From positions 31,615,501 to 31,679,500 of the forward strand of contig NC_079880.1 of assembly GCF_029227915.1 (NCBI RefSeq): a stretch of 64,000 nucleotides of DNA, read 5' to 3'. Below the pieces are notes generated by a model. That model made no database searches and was not told the DNA's origin. It saw nothing but the letters and a program-made list of their open reading frames with translations. Made by a program: the position numbers and the translations under genes. This document shows positions 1 through 12,600 of the stretch, in pieces. Origin of the DNA: Hydractinia symbiolongicarpus (lineage: Eukaryota > Cnidaria > Hydrozoa > Anthoathecata > Hydractiniidae). Positions within the stretch are counted from its first letter, which is position 1. Each line of letters starts with the position of its first letter.

Positions 1-805
1 ACTGTCTCAACCTTTTCAGAAGGTAAAGTTTAGATGTGGCTTTTTCAGTTAACATCAAAGTTCGTTCCAAGGTTAAGGTATTGGTCGATACAAGTGCCGA
101 GATACTTGTATGAATCTGTGCAGTTAATTTTATTTCTGTTGTAAAAAATATCAAGTTTCTTAGACCCACTAGCGATACGTTTTGCAGTTCCAAGGAGCAT
201 GCATTCTGTTTTATTCTTCTTTAAATTTATAACTAATTCTTTTGCTTGGAAGTACGATGCAATTCCTTCTAGATCTTCGTTTAACAATTTCTGCACTTCT
301 TCTGTCGTTTTTGCAGAAACAAAAACGACAGTATCGTCAGCAAATTCAATAACGTTGCAATTGATCAGGCAGTCTTCAAAGTCATTAAAAAATATAAGGA
401 ATAAAATTGGTCCCAGTATTGATCACCGCATAACAGTGGCAACTGGTCTGATATTTCAAATTTTACTACTTGATGACATTCAAACAGGTAGTTAGCGAAC
501 CATTTTAGAGCAAGTCCTTTTATTCCATGATTTTCTAATTTCAATAATAAGTTGTCATGACCCAACGTATCAAATGCCTTGGATAAATCAATGAAAACAG
601 CACCTGATAATAGTCCTCTATCGCCTCCTTTTCTGATGGTGTCAATAAATAAAGTAGTTGCTAGCTCCATTGAACGCTTTCTTCTGTAACCGAACTGTTT
701 ATCTGTAAGGAGGTTATTTTCTTCCAGGTAGTTCATAAGTTGGTGTTGAACAGCCTTTTCTAGTATTTTAGAAACAACGGGGAGTATAGACGGCTAGCTA
801 TAATT
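1..805 (-). pseudogene. Reverse-transcriptase fragment of a CR1/jockey-like LINE
   Basis: Read on the minus strand, this is the palm and thumb of a non-LTR retrotransposon reverse transcriptase. Visible blocks are a degraded NYRPVS-type block near 795, the fingers block GYRRKRSMELAT, palm motif A (FIDLSKAFDTLGHD) and the catalytic FADDT block near 325-345. Thumb-like sequence (KLYLLKRLR) runs off the left edge. It is dead: the arginine of NYRP is followed by a stop, and the normal PQGSILGP block near 405-430 is destroyed by a stop and a frameshift. No endonuclease and no 3' tail lie in the window, so the copy is 5'-truncated at about 805 and its 3' end is outside. Assignment to the CR1/jockey group rather than one exact clade is inference from RT motifs. 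Confidence 0.85.
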
Positions 806-1338
806 GCCAACCAAAAAAACCCATGCTTCATACCTTGAGGCGTGTACTACGATAAGGCTTTCAAAACTTGTATATGCACGTTCAGCTAGTTAATTAGACT
901 ACATGGATTATAGCAACAAAGAATGCCTGATGCTATTCGACCTGCTGGATAAAGAGAAGGTAAAGTTTAAACAAAAAATGTCACAGCACTTTTTTCTAAC
1001 AACCATAGTAGACAAGTAATGTTCTTCGTTGCTTAATACTGCCATTATCCAACGGTTACAAATTACTACGTACAGGATTCTTCGATGTGATAAGGTACCA
1101 TTGCTAAATTTCGGCTAGCCTCGGATGTTGTTTGTTTTCTTCAAAAAAAGTGTTTGAAACTTCTGAAAAAACTATTATAACTTTATTATTTTGGCTAAAT
1201 CGTGATGACATATTAATTTAACATGTAAATATTCCTATACAATTAAAATATGGTGCTCTGCGCGCAATGTTTTAATAAAACTTTTATGCGACGAGAACAT
1301 CCCCCAAACTTTTTAAAATACCGATTTTTTCTTTGCAG
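806..1338. other. Intergenic, no gene seen
   Basis: AT-rich sequence between the RT fragment and the MULE gene. I see no convincing coding segment. The upstream exon and start codon of the MULE gene should lie here or be missing, but I cannot point to them. Confidence 0.5.
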
Positions 1339-3293
1339 AAAAAGTGCGGGTACCATTAACAGATGTTAATGAAGATAAGCTGCTAAAGGTTGTTGTGGAA
1401 ATGAGGCGGGAAGAACAAAAATTTATTCGCAACGTAGTGTTCACACCAGACGAATATATTGTCACCGCTTTCGATGACCAACAGTTGAACGACATCGAGA
1501 AATTGTGCGTAAATCAAAACAAAATAATTGTGATGGATACCACATTCAATGTGTGTGATATGTGGCTTACAGATATTGGCTATCAAAACCTCCGACTTGT
1601 AAACGACAAAGGTAATCATCCTTGGTTTTATGGTCCCGTCCTTTTGCATATGAGAAAAATACCCGAAACATTTTCACGTTTTGCAACAGAATTTCTTTTA
1701 GCCAACAGCAAATTACGTAGCCTAACTTATTTGGGTACTGATCTTGAACGAGCATTATTCCAAGGGTTTAAACATGTCTTACCTGATCTTAAAAGTCTGC
1801 TTTGTGTTAAACACATGTCTGATCGAGACAAAAAAAAGTTGACACAGCTTGGTGCAAAGGGGCAGAAAAATTTTTTAGCGAATATCTATGGCATCAATGA
1901 CGGCGTTGTTATGGAATTAGGATTAGCGTCGGCTGAAGATGAGGACGATTTTAAAGCCAAGCTTGACTCTTTGAAGGAGAATTGGGAGGACCTTGCTCCA
2001 ACTTTCCACGACTGGTTTTCGAGGAATCGAGGAAAACAGTTTATTGAAAGCGTGATCGAGTCGGCGAGAGAGGGATCTGGTCTGGATGGGCTATTCTACA
2101 ACAATGCAATCGAATCACTTCATTCCATTTTAAAAATGGAAACTGGAAATAAAAAACTTGGAAATATCGAGCTTATTTCAAAAGTGAAGGTCATTATTCA
2201 GAGACAAAGAACTGAACAAGTTCGAGCTGTTTACCAGTCTGGAAAGTACAGATTAGCAAATGATTACAATCAATTTCAGGTAATAATATAATTGTTGTAT
2301 ACACTTTTTTTATAAGAAACAGGAAATTTTGCTTCAGCCTGAAATGCACTTGCCATTGTTTTTATTTTTCAGCAATTCTGATCCTCATTGTTCTTATAAA
2401 ATTGTTCTTATATAAAAAAAGTGTAATTGTATAATTGGTAGTAACATACTCGTTTTAAAAAATTACTTTTCATAGATGCTGACATAGCATACGTTCACGT
2501 CGAAAAAAATTATATTATAAATAATTGCAATATTACACAGGTTGATCCAATCACTTGGCACCGTTGGGACGAGGCACGTAGAATGCAGCATGTAAACAGT
2601 CTTCGACAATTTTCACCATCGTTTAGTGACCTGTATATAACATCTAAAAACGTTGGGAGGAAGACAAACCACATTAATCGCAAACGCCACTTCACAGATG
2701 CAGTAATAGCCGAGGAAAGGATTGATACAACTCAAACCCCGGTAACACCACTAGTTGTTAAAAAGAAAAAAAATGGCGATTATCATTGCCAAAAGGTGAT
2801 GCCCAGTTGAATTAACTATGATTAACCCTAAACGAAAGACCTCTGGGAAATGTATGATGCTACGACTCAAGGCAATGCATAAAATGGTTACAAGGTATTT
2901 TTAGTTCGTGTAATTCTTCAACATATTGAAAATGTTATACTCTTTGTCTAAAGGTTTAAGCTCTATACGTTAGAATGGCTGGCATATGGTATTTTCTTGA
3001 AACAAATTGTTTTAATATGTTTTAGATGTGTCTCACCAAGTTGTACCATGAGAATTACGCCGCAAGACTTTCTCATCATCAAGTCTACTGGCGTCGTTAC
3101 ATTCACCGACAAATATAAGAAAGTGCAGAAGAGAGAAGGTCCTGTCTATGTCCATTTTCTCGAAGAATGTTTAAAGGGCTACGTTGAGAATTTTAAGTAT
3201 GAAAACGTGACCGTATCCGACGATACGAAAAACAATCTCACTACCGCACAATGTAATTTTGTGCTTTCGCTAGGAATACCCATTACATTGTAA
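1339..3293 (+). CDS. MULE-type DDE transposase gene, spliced, 5' end not found
   Basis: Exon 1 starts after a polypyrimidine-AG acceptor at 1337-1338 and ends at 2279 before GTAATA. Exon 2 starts after CACAG near 2540 with the frame kept (NQFQ then VDPITW) and runs to about 2805; its stop is at 2808-2810 if unspliced. A third open segment (about 3025-3293, ending TAA) probably belongs, but I could not find a phase-consistent junction. The exon 1 product resembles Mutator-like transposase domains: VMDTTF, then GTDLERAL, then NNAIESLHS supply a plausible D-D-E triad, with CVKHMSDRDKKK between. The first methionine-like codon of the open frame is GTG at 1344, so this is not a true start and an upstream exon is missing. 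Exon 1 has no stop in about 310 codons. It could be a domesticated gene or a transposon; no terminal repeats were recognised. Confidence 0.7.
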
Positions 3294-3451
3294 ATATGTT
3301 TTTCACTATATTACAGTAGCTAACTAAGTACTATTAATGTTCCTATTACCATTAAGGTCAATCCAGCGCGTGAGGTTTTTTGTGCGTGTGTTTTGCCAAT
3401 TTTCTCGTTGTGAACAATCGCTTTTTAACATTGTATATTGTTTTACATGTA

Positions 3452-3457
3452 AATAAA
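3452..3457 (+). terminator. Polyadenylation signal AATAAA for the MULE gene
   Basis: An AATAAA hexamer lies about 160 bases after the TAA that ends the last MULE segment, followed by an A-rich tract. The position suits a 3'-end signal; this is inference from the motif only. Confidence 0.4.
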
Positions 3458-4139
3458 AACATCTAAACAAAAATCCTATTTTTTCTTAACCCTACGCAAT
3501 TATAGCTACCTTTTATCCTATTTTACAAAAAACCGTTAAAAGTCCAGCATTGTTATTTGCCCAAAGATTTAGGGGCAAGGCGGTTTATGAAATCGCGCCC
3601 CTGACGGTACCAAATTAATAAATTAGTGCATGATTTTGTTACACGTGTTAAGCCCTAATTCCACCGACCATCATTACAGAGAAGCAGGGCAGAGGAGACT
3701 GGGAGTTAGAAGCTAAATCACTGCTGCGGTATATTAGCATTTCATCCACAGAAAGAAAGGAGGTTTTAATAAAGAAGGAGGGAATATTGGAGATTTTTTT
3801 TTCATCAAAGCATTGCAATTGCTATGCTACTGCTGGACTTACTAGAGAGGCGGAACAACGCTTACGCGCAATTTTTATACTGACTATGTCTGAAAAAGTA
3901 CCCTAAAAAGAGCATATGATATATGATTTTCACACTTGATGTTTTTGACTAAAGAAAATTCTTTACTATCAATTATATTTCTCTGTAGTAAATGAATATC
4001 GAAAACACAATGTCCAGTGCAACATACGTGGTCGAGTAAAAATTTTAAAAAGAGTTAAATTTCTCCGTATTTAATTCGAAATCTTCTTTTGGGTGTACGC
4101 ATTCTCACTGTATTTAAGATCGGCGCAGTTTGCGCATGA
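3458..4139. other. Intergenic, nothing recognised
   Basis: No coding segment, RNA gene or repeat was recognised here. Confidence 0.4.
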
Positions 4140-4255
4140 CATTTGAAATCGGCTGGGTGATTCTGGCTGATTCTGGGTGGCTCTGGCTGATTCTGGGTGG
4201 TTCTGGGTGATTTTGGGTGGTTATGGCTGATTCTGGGTTGTTCTGGGTAGTTCCA
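4140..4255. repeat. Minisatellite of about 10-bp units
   Basis: About eleven imperfect units of the type TTCTGGGTGG / CTCTGGCTGA run head to tail. They create a short Pro/Gln/Ser/His-rich open frame on the minus strand that I regard as non-coding. Confidence 0.85.
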
Positions 4256-4521
4256 TAGTTTAGTAATACCGGACCTTTAGACATCCAAGGAGAAAGGATG
4301 TTTTTATTTCTTATTGTAACACAAGTAAATAACATCCAGTTTGGTCTCTAAGCGTTCTGGGAAGAGAGTTAAAGGGTCTGGGTGCTGGGATTACAAAAGG
4401 ATAAGTGCAGAAGGGAGAAGTGACTTCTGCTGGCAGATGACATCACATCTGGCAGTTTTCAGAGTCTTCCTTTACATGATGTTGTGTGGCATAAAACAGG
4501 GTGAAGAAGGAAGTTTGGTAC

Positions 4522-5455
4522 AAAGCCCAGTCTTTTTCGGGATTATTTGAGTAGATGTGCGATGATTCGCACGTGTAAATCAAGTAATGCGTGCGATGTA
4601 AAGCGCACGTGCAAAGAATGTTACGCATGCGTTACGGGCTCTGAGGTTATTTTTGTGGCGCATTCATTTTGCGGTAGAAAAGTGGGGGACGTTTAAATTG
4701 TGAACCCCAGACACGATGCATGACTATACTGTCATTTTTATATTTACTGTTTATTTTTTAGGTCATCACAAACAAATAGGCAAAAATATGCTTTGTTTTC
4801 AAATTAAAAAAAATCATTATTCAAGTGGCTTAATTAAAACTTGTGGGTTTCGTTTTTACAGGCATAAAGAAAAAATCCATTAAATTTGGACCTGCTAGGG
4901 TTTCCAATTGTTTTGTCAAATAAAGAAATTATTTACAATTAAATCCATGATAAAATGTCTATTCCGCCTTTAAGTGCAGTTTTGCAGACTTGCTTCATCC
5001 GTGCTCCGTCGGCGTTCACCTCCGCATTAGTTAAGAACTGCATGGCTGGATTTCTTGGTAAGACCTGGTTACCAACGACGAAGGGGCCAGGCAAAAGAGA
5101 TTTTTGTCTACGTAGTTATTTTAACTAAGTCAGGAGTCGGTAAATTGGCTAGGATGGTCAGGTTGGCTATGAATAGGCTTGCTCATGGATTAAGAGGACC
5201 AGGACTATTCAATAATTTCTGAAATCTAAAAGTGTCCGACCAAGACGGAAGTCTATCGGACGTTTTGTCTGACGAGTCTCCAAAAATTATTTCGAGGGCT
5301 GCCATCGCACGCTACAAATTGGATTTTATAGGTTGATTTTCAAAACTCAATATTTATTTTCAGGCGTGCGATTAATCACACGCCTAAAACGATTTAGGCG
5401 TGTGCCAAGGCGTGCGCGTGCGATCGCACGCCTCTCCTGAAAAAGACTGAAAGCC
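4522..5455. mobile_element. 922-bp TIR element with 6-bp target duplication
   Basis: The element occupies 4528-5449. It starts CAGTCTTTTTCGGG and ends CCTGAAAAAGACTG, so the first 11 bases are perfect terminal inverted repeats with one mismatch before a further matching GG. It is flanked by AAAGCC at 4522-4527 and AAAGCC at 5450-5455, a perfect 6-bp direct repeat fitting a target-site duplication. Just inside both ends lie short palindromes of the form GTGCGAT-ATCGCAC, strongest at 5,363-5,435. No long ORF is present, so it looks non-autonomous. A 6-bp duplication is unusual for cut-and-paste families; I cannot assign a superfamily. Confidence 0.65.
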
Positions 5456-5810
5456 TTCTAGTATTTTCCACAAGTAGATAATTTGGTATATATCTCTTCT
5501 TCGTTTTAATTAATATATTCTGTTAGACTTTAAATTATTCCAGCAATTTTTTCTATCAGAGCCATAGATTTTTCGGAAAAAAGTTTGATTGTACTGATTC
5601 GAGTGATTTCACAAGGTACTTCAAAGAAGGCGACCATATTTATTTTTTTATTTATTCTTTCTTTAAAGTCGATATACAATATACAATAAAACATGCTAGA
5701 TACATTAATTAAAAAAAAAAGAAAATTTGTTAGCCTTGGGCTAATTAAAATCGACTGTCCTAAAATAAAGTTTCTAAAAAAATAGGAGATTTATATTATA
5801 AAATAAGAAG

Positions 5811-7957
5811 CTAATTCGTATATCCTACGTTACAAATATATGTGGCACAGAGACGACAACTGCACTGAATAAACGGAATGGTGTTTAGCCCGTGATGGAA
5901 TAAAGACAACGAAGGGGCATTTCGGACAGAGTTTGGAAGCTTCTCCCATAATTTAGACGCAATATAAGATACGCTTAATAGACCATGCTTTGTGGTGCGA
6001 GTTCTGCACCTTTCAAGAGAACTTGATGCACGGAAACTATATGCTGTGTTTTTGAATGCAAAAACATCATTCATGTAGGATGGATTCTGTTTCATTTTTG
6101 TTTTAAAAACCTCCTATAACAATTTTCGGCAGAACTTTTCTTGAATACTGATTCTGCATTCATTTTCAATTCTGTCGCATAAAAGTCTATTTGCTCTACT
6201 ATGAATGCTATTAACTTTATGTAGTAGATCTCTACCTGAAAATCCCCATATAAGAGGGCAGTAATTAAATATGCTAGAAATAAATGAATTAGCAATAACA
6301 TTTCGCTTATAATTAGACATATATGGTGATATACGTTTTAGGGCATTGATCTTGGCATTAGCCTTCTTACATAATGGAAGAACATGTTGCAGGAAAGAAA
6401 GCTGATTGTCCAGAATTATACCCAACAAATTTACGTATGGAGACTCTTGTAATATATTATTTTTCAAATTTAAAGTAACAAAGTCTTTGTTTTTTGATTT
6501 TCCCAGAATGAGCAGTTTGCACTTCTCAGAATTTAACTGAAGCCCATTATTGGAAAACCATGTGCTAACAGTTGAAAAAGCACTTTCTAAACATAACTTT
6601 ATCTCCTCAAATTGTTTTCCATATGTATAAAGTGTATCTGCGTAATTACAAATTTTAACATCAGCTCTATCATTAAAAATAAACATTAAATCATTTATAT
6701 AAATATTGAATAAAAGTGGACCCAGAATCGAACCTTGTGGAACACCACTAATAATTTCTTTCCACAAGCTGAAATAGCCATCAATTCCGACTCTTTGGAA
6801 CCGATTGGTGAGATAACTCCTTAAAAGACCTAAAGCACTTTTTGAGAAACCATATGCATGTAGTTTCGCTATTAACAGATTATGATCCACACAATCAAAT
6901 GCTTTACTCAAATCCATCAATAGCGCCCCTACAGCATTTCCTTTATCAAGATCTTTTCGCCACGATTCTATCATGTGAAGCAAAACATGCTGGCTGCTAA
7001 AACCCTTACGAAAACCTGACAAAAGAGGTGATAATTTACTATCAATAAATTCATAAATCTGATCAAACATAATACGTTCAAAAATTTTTGACGCACTGCT
7101 CAGTTTACTAACAGGACGATATTTCAATTTTGATGAACGATCTCCGTTTTTAAATAGTGGACAAATATCAGCCAATTTCATTGCTCCAGGGAAAACTTCA
7201 TCGACAATAGATTTCTCAAACAGCTTGTTGATATGCTCTCCGTATACATCGACGTAATATTTGAGGAAACATGGTGGAATTGCTCCTTTGGGACCAGATT
7301 TGTTTTCTTTTAGGTTACCAATATACTTTTTCATGATGTCAATTTCAATTGATTTGAAGCTCATTTTGTTGGTAGTGGTAACATGTTTCTTTATCCATAT
7401 TATACTTGGATGCTGTTCGTAATTCTTGATGACGTTTTCAATATCGTTTTTAATATCGTTATAGTTTTCGTGCGGAATTCCATCAATATTCAAAGAATTC
7501 GTGACATTAACAAAATGATCATTTATTATATTTGCTATATGTTCTTTTTCACGAATTATTTGATCATTTTCAACTATTACTTGGACTGTATCTTTTACAC
7601 ATTTGTTGGAAAATATGGGCTTTACAGTTTTCCAGAACTTTTTGTTATCAAAAATGTTGTTCATATTTAGTGATGTGTAATAAATTCTTTTTGCGTCTCT
7701 ACAAACAGTCACACATTTGTTTCTTTGCCTTTTAAAGTTTTCCCAGTTTTTGATAGAAGGGTGCTTATTGTAGATATTTTTAAATGTCGATCGAATTATT
7801 ATCTCCTTTCGTACTGCTTTTGTTATAAATGGAGAGTTATTATTTCTAACAACTTTGTATTTTATAGGGGCGTGTTTGCTGACCAACTGACTGAATTGTT
7901 CGTCAAAGTCGTTGTAATTTAAGTCATTGTTTAATGCAATAAGTGACTCAAGGTCAT
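5811..7957 (-). pseudogene. LINE ORF2, reverse-transcriptase part (copy 1)
   Basis: This frame is open from about 7,957 to 5,811 apart from one in-frame TAG at 6,114-6,116. It holds the full RT: YRPVSKLSSASKIFERIM, fingers SGFRKGFSSQHV, palm motif [35 protein letters not shown], the catalytic region, the thumb, and a C-terminal tail with HGLLSVSYIASKLWEKLP and a Cys-rich end (CSCRLCATYIC). The catalytic block reads NYADTLYTYG, whereas the + strand copy reads NYADDNTFYTYG. Six bases are missing, so the second catalytic Asp is gone and this protein could not polymerise even without the stop. The upstream endonuclease is in another frame because of the deletion at about 7,957. Confidence 0.92.
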
Positions 7958-8437
7958 ATTATCGTCATGTTCAACAACATTGAAATCACCCATTAAAATA
8001 ATATTATCAGAATTAATTTTCGAAAGAAACTCACGAATGCATCTTGTAAAATATTTAGTATTCAAGGATGGTGGTTTATAAATGCCAGCAACAATCCATT
8101 TTTGTTTACGTAAATTAATTTCCAAAAATATTGCTAACATAAAACATAATTTTATTTATTTATTTATTTATCATCAATATTTACCCAGGATATACATTTC
8201 AGTATAAATTTCTGCTTTTCAAATGTGTCCTGCTACACCTCCACCATATTGGTTTCTATCGTTTCTGAATGGTGGATAAAAACCATTCATATGAAATTGT
8301 GAGTTCAGAAAGCTTCCATCAAGTTTTGTTTCTGATACTAAGAAAATATCAACTTTATCACACAAGAGATTGTTTAAATGTTCAAATTTATTTCTGATTG
8401 AGTTGATGTTTAAGTGTCCAATCATAAGTTTGGACAT
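7958..8437 (-). pseudogene. LINE ORF2, APE-type endonuclease part (copy 1), rearranged
   Basis: The start is ATG at 8,435-8,437, just 12 bases past the ORF1 stop. N-terminal APE-like endonuclease motifs are present: GHLNINSIRNKF, then LVSETKLD with the metal-binding Glu, then MGDFNVVEHDD. Two lesions separate them. At about 8,141-8,218 the stretch encoding FYVRNNIV onward is replaced by unrelated sequence ending in an (ATTT)n run. At about 7,957 roughly 260 bases are deleted at an ATG/ACCTTGA junction, removing the SDYHDIV block that is still present at 55,090-55,130 in copy 2. The second lesion also shifts the frame into the RT. Confidence 0.85.
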
Positions 8438-8448
8438 GTTTTTCGTTT

Positions 8449-9596
8449 TCAAATATTTAATGGATTTGACATCACTAATTTGAGGTGATTCAATTGATAG
8501 AAGTGCGTCTCTGTGCAGTACATATCAGCACTTGTTGATATAACTGGCAAATGTTTTATGTTCTTTGTTCCATTCTTATTCAAATGAAGTTTACTACCGT
8601 TCAAATGGTGTTTGCTGATATTACTATGTTTTATGTAGCAAATATTTCTTTCTTGACATGATCGTTCTAAAATTCTGTTAAGTTCTAATGCCTTTCTGTT
8701 AAAATTATCATCTCACATAGTAAGTCAAGACACCATTACATAAGGACAAGATTTGCTGACATCAGTAACCAAGTCAATAATAGAGTCTGAAATTTCATTT
8801 GGTGATTTAGAAGAGCAAAGATCATTCGTTCCAACATGTATAATTGTGCGATTTGGTTTATCTGTTTTTGACAGTGGTATAATATAATTTCTTATACGGT
8901 CTGTATTGGCGCCAGGAAATGATCGAATATGATATCCTGTTTTTCTAAGAGTTTTTCTTTGATCTTCCATCCTTTAACATTTTTTATAATACTATCACCA
9001 TATATGCATGTCACAGATTTTTCAAACTCATGATGTGAAACGCAACTTTCATTTAAAGAAGTATCAACATTGTATTCAGCAAGATTTTCTAAGCGTTTCT
9101 GTAGTGTTGGTTTTCTATCATGTAGAGTTTTGTACTTACTGTTATGTTCACATCGAACCATGTTTAGTTGTTCTTTTACTGTAGATTCGTTTCGGCGCTG
9201 ATATTCTACAGTGTTCTTTTTATAAACAGCGTGTTTTTTTTTCTGTGTCAAACCGAACATATTCAATTGATCTTTTATCGTTGTATTGTGCCGCAATAAA
9301 TGATCGCTATTCTTCGAAATAATGTTCTCATTCCCTAGAGGGTTGCTGTTAATTTCGTGATCCGTATTAGAGGTCTCCGAAGACAAATCATTTAGCGTCA
9401 AAATTTGGCTTTCGTCATGAGAGGGTTTTACCGTCGTCATGCATGATTGACTTCGCCGTTCGTTTATACATTCCACTAAAACTTCTAAAAAACCAGTCCA
9501 ATCAGTCAACTGTTTTTTCAAGAAAGTGTTATCTTCCTGTAACATTATAATACGGTTTTCTAAAATTCTATGATTATCACCAAATTTATTCTTGTC
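8449..9596 (-). pseudogene. LINE ORF1, C-terminal part with SGNH esterase domain (copy 1)
   Basis: The segment encodes a linker (NTFLKKQLTDWTGF, then a polar region with HNTTIKDQLNMFGLTQ and ESTVKEQLNMVRCEH) followed by a lipase/esterase-like SGNH domain: CIYGDSIIKN supplies the GDS nucleophile block and IIHVGTNDL the GxND block, with HLNKNGTKNI near the end as a possible His block. ORF1 esterase domains are known from CR1 and L2-group LINEs, where they are thought to help RNP or membrane interactions; the role here is inferred. Lesions are a 1-base deletion near 8,930 that shifts frame after KQDII, and two TGA codons near 8,710-8,730 where copy 2 has GGA and CGA. Confidence 0.85.
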
Positions 9597-9604
9597 GTTT
9601 GCAA
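9597..9604 (+). repeat. Left target-site duplication of the RTE
   Basis: GTTTGCAA at 9597-9604 is repeated exactly at 12687-12694 on the other side of the RTE element. Confidence 0.85.
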
Positions 9605-12600
9605 GGTAGATAACACTAGGTTGAGGATGGCTAGTGTAAATGTTGGTACTCTGAGAGGTAGAGCAGGTGAAGTAGTTGAAATGTTAGAACGTAGATCTGT
9701 TGATATGTGTTGTGTTCAGGAAGTTAGGTGGAGAGGAGCTTCAGTGAGATTTGTGGAAGGTAGGAGGGCAAGGTATAAGCTTTTTTGGATTGGTAATAGT
9801 GATGGATATGGAGGAGTTGGCATATTCGTTGCAGAGAAGTGGGTAGAAAAAGTAATAGATGTTATGCGTGTTAATAGTCGTATTATAGTGATAAAGTTTT
9901 TGATAGGTAATAGGATTGTCACTTTTCTGTCAGTTTATGCTCCACAGTGTGGACTCAGTGAGGAAGATAAAGATAAGTTTTATGATGAGTTAATAGCAGT
10001 CACATCAAAGTTTGGAGACACTGAACTTGTCATGGTGGGCGGCGACTTTAATGGTCATGTTGGGAAGTCATCTGAAGGTTATAGAGGTGTGCATGGAGGC
10101 TATGGATTTGGAAGCAGAAATAAGGAAGGGGAGAGATTGCTTGAGTTTGGAATGGCAACGGACATGGTGGTTTGCAACACATCATTCAGTAAGAGACAGA
10201 GTAGGCTGATAACATATGAGTCAGGTGGTTGTAAGACACAGATAGATTACTTTTTGGTTAGAAAGTCAGACAAGAAAGTGGTGAAGGACGTGAAAGTTAT
10301 ATCGGGGGAAGAGTGTGTTTCCCAGCATAGGTTGCTGGTTTGTGATATTATCTTGAAGAGTGTCAGAGAAGCCAAGGGAAAGTACAGGCCCCGTCGAAAA
10401 GTCTGGAAGCTGAAGGAAGAGATTGTAGCAAGACAATTTAGTGCAAAAGTTCAGCAGTTAGCCTACAATAGTCAATGTGATAGTGACAATGTTGAAAGTA
10501 CTTGGACTACTTTGAAGAATTGTCTTCTAGAAGCTTCTGATGATACCTGTGGGTGGACGAAAGGACCAGCTAGACATAGACAGACCTGGTGGTGGAATAA
10601 TGAGGTTGACCAGTGTATAAAGGAAAAGAGGAAACTTTGGAAAGAGTGGAAGTCAGGTGGTAGTAAAACTATTTACTTAGAAGCTAAGCGTCGGGCTCGT
10701 ACAGCAGTGTATAAGGCAAAATCAGAAGCAGAGAGAAACAGATTTGCAGATGTGTTAAGAAGGGAAGACCAGCGCAATGAGGTATTCAAGATAGCAAAGC
10801 AAATGAAGAAGACTAATCAAGATATTGTAGGTGAGAAGTGTATACGTAATGATGAAGGTGTTTTGGCTAGCACAGAGGAGGAGAAAAGGGTAGCTTGGAA
10901 GAATCATTATCAGAGGTTGCTTAACACTGAGTTTGATTGGGACGAGGATGATTTGTCTGATGATGATGTCGTAGAAGGGCCAGCCATGCAGATCAAGACA
11001 GAATGGGTAGTGGAGGCTATTAGGAAAATGAAGATTGGCAAGGCTGCAGGAGTATCAGGTATTGTAGCAGAGATGGTAAAAGCATCTGGATATATTGGAG
11101 TTGAGCTTATTACAAGTCTTGCTAACCAGATTATAAAGGATGGTGCTATTCCGAGTGAGTGGCAGTCGAGTGTAATAGTGAATTGTTTCAAGGGCAAGGG
11201 TGATGCATTAGAAAGGGGAAACTATAGAGGTTTGAAGTTGGTTGATCAAGTAATGAAAGTTATTGAAAGAGTGATTGATAAGTTACTTAGAGAAAGAATT
11301 GATATAGATAAGATGCAATTTGGTTTTGTTCCAGGGCGTGGCACTACAGATGCAATATTTTTACTCAGACAGCTTCAGGAAAAGTATTTAGGAAAGAGAA
11401 AGAATCTCTATTTTGCCTTTGTAGATTTAGAGAAAGCTTTTGATAGAGTGCCACGTAAAGTTATTTGGTGGGCTATGAGAAAATTAGGTGTGGATGAGTG
11501 GCTAGTTACGATGGTTCAGTCTATGTACAGCAATGCTAGAAGTCGTGTCAGGATTAACGATTCACTTAGTGATGAATTTAGTGTAAATGTTGGTGTACAT
11601 CAGGGTTCTGTACTTAGTCCTTTGTTGTTTATTCTAGTCTTAGAAGCGCTGTCGATGGAGTTCAGAACAGGTTGCCCATGGGAGTTATTGTATGCAGATG
11701 ATTTGGTTCTCATAGCAGAGTCGATGGAAGAATTAGTTGAAAAGTTTGAGAAGTGGAAGAAAGGACTAGAAGAGAAAGGGCTGAAGGTAAACACAGCAAA
11801 GTCTAAAGTCATGATAAGTAGCATTGCAGCCAAGTGTGACCTTGTAGTTGGAAAGTGGCCTTGTGGAGTTTGCAGGAAAGGGGTTGGTAGTAACTCAATT
11901 TTTTGTCAGACTTGCAAGCATTGGGTACATAAGAAGTGCAGTAGTATTAGTGGAAGGTTAAGAGCTGGCATACAGTTTGTATGCAAGCGTTGCAAAGGTG
12001 AGATTATAGAGAATGAAGTATTTCCAGCTTTAATGATGTACAACAGTGGCTCGTTAGAGATAGTTAAGAACTTCTGTTACTTAGGTGATATGTTGGGCAG
12101 TGAAGGGGGTGTTGGAAGAAGTGTTACTTGCAGGATAGGTTCTGCTTGGAAAAAGTTTAGAGAGTTACTTCCTTTATTGACTAGCAGAGTCCTGTCAATT
12201 GAGGTAAAAGGTAGGTTGTATGAGGCCTGTGTAAGAAGTGTTATGTTGTACGGTAGTGAGACATGGGCAGTGAAGCAGGAAGATCTTGACCGTTTAGAAA
12301 GGAATGATATGAGAATGGTTAGGTGGATGTGTAATGCCAGTCTGAGAGACAGAAAGAGTTCAGATGAGCTAAGAAGCAGGCTAAGTCTCTGTAGAATTAA
12401 AGATGTTATCCAGATAAGAAGATTGAATTGGCTGGGGCACTTGGAAAGAATGGAGGAGGATAATTGGGTAAGAAAGTGTAGAGACTTGATAGTTCCTGGG
12501 GCAAAGCCCAGAGGCAGACCGAGAAAGACTTGGCAGGAGGTTATAAGGACAGACTTGATAGAGAGGAAGTTGAGTTTAGATCTAACACAGTCTAGATCAG

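Noticed and set aside
797-3512. A 13-bp inverted match (TAGCTATAATTGC) flanking the MULE gene as possible TIRs
   Set aside because: The left copy lies in the NYR codons of the RT fragment, and 13-bp matches are expected by chance in AT-rich DNA of this length; no target duplication.
4114-4335. Pro/Gln/Ser-rich minus-strand ORF
   Set aside because: Created by the 10-bp minisatellite; no conserved domain or gene context.
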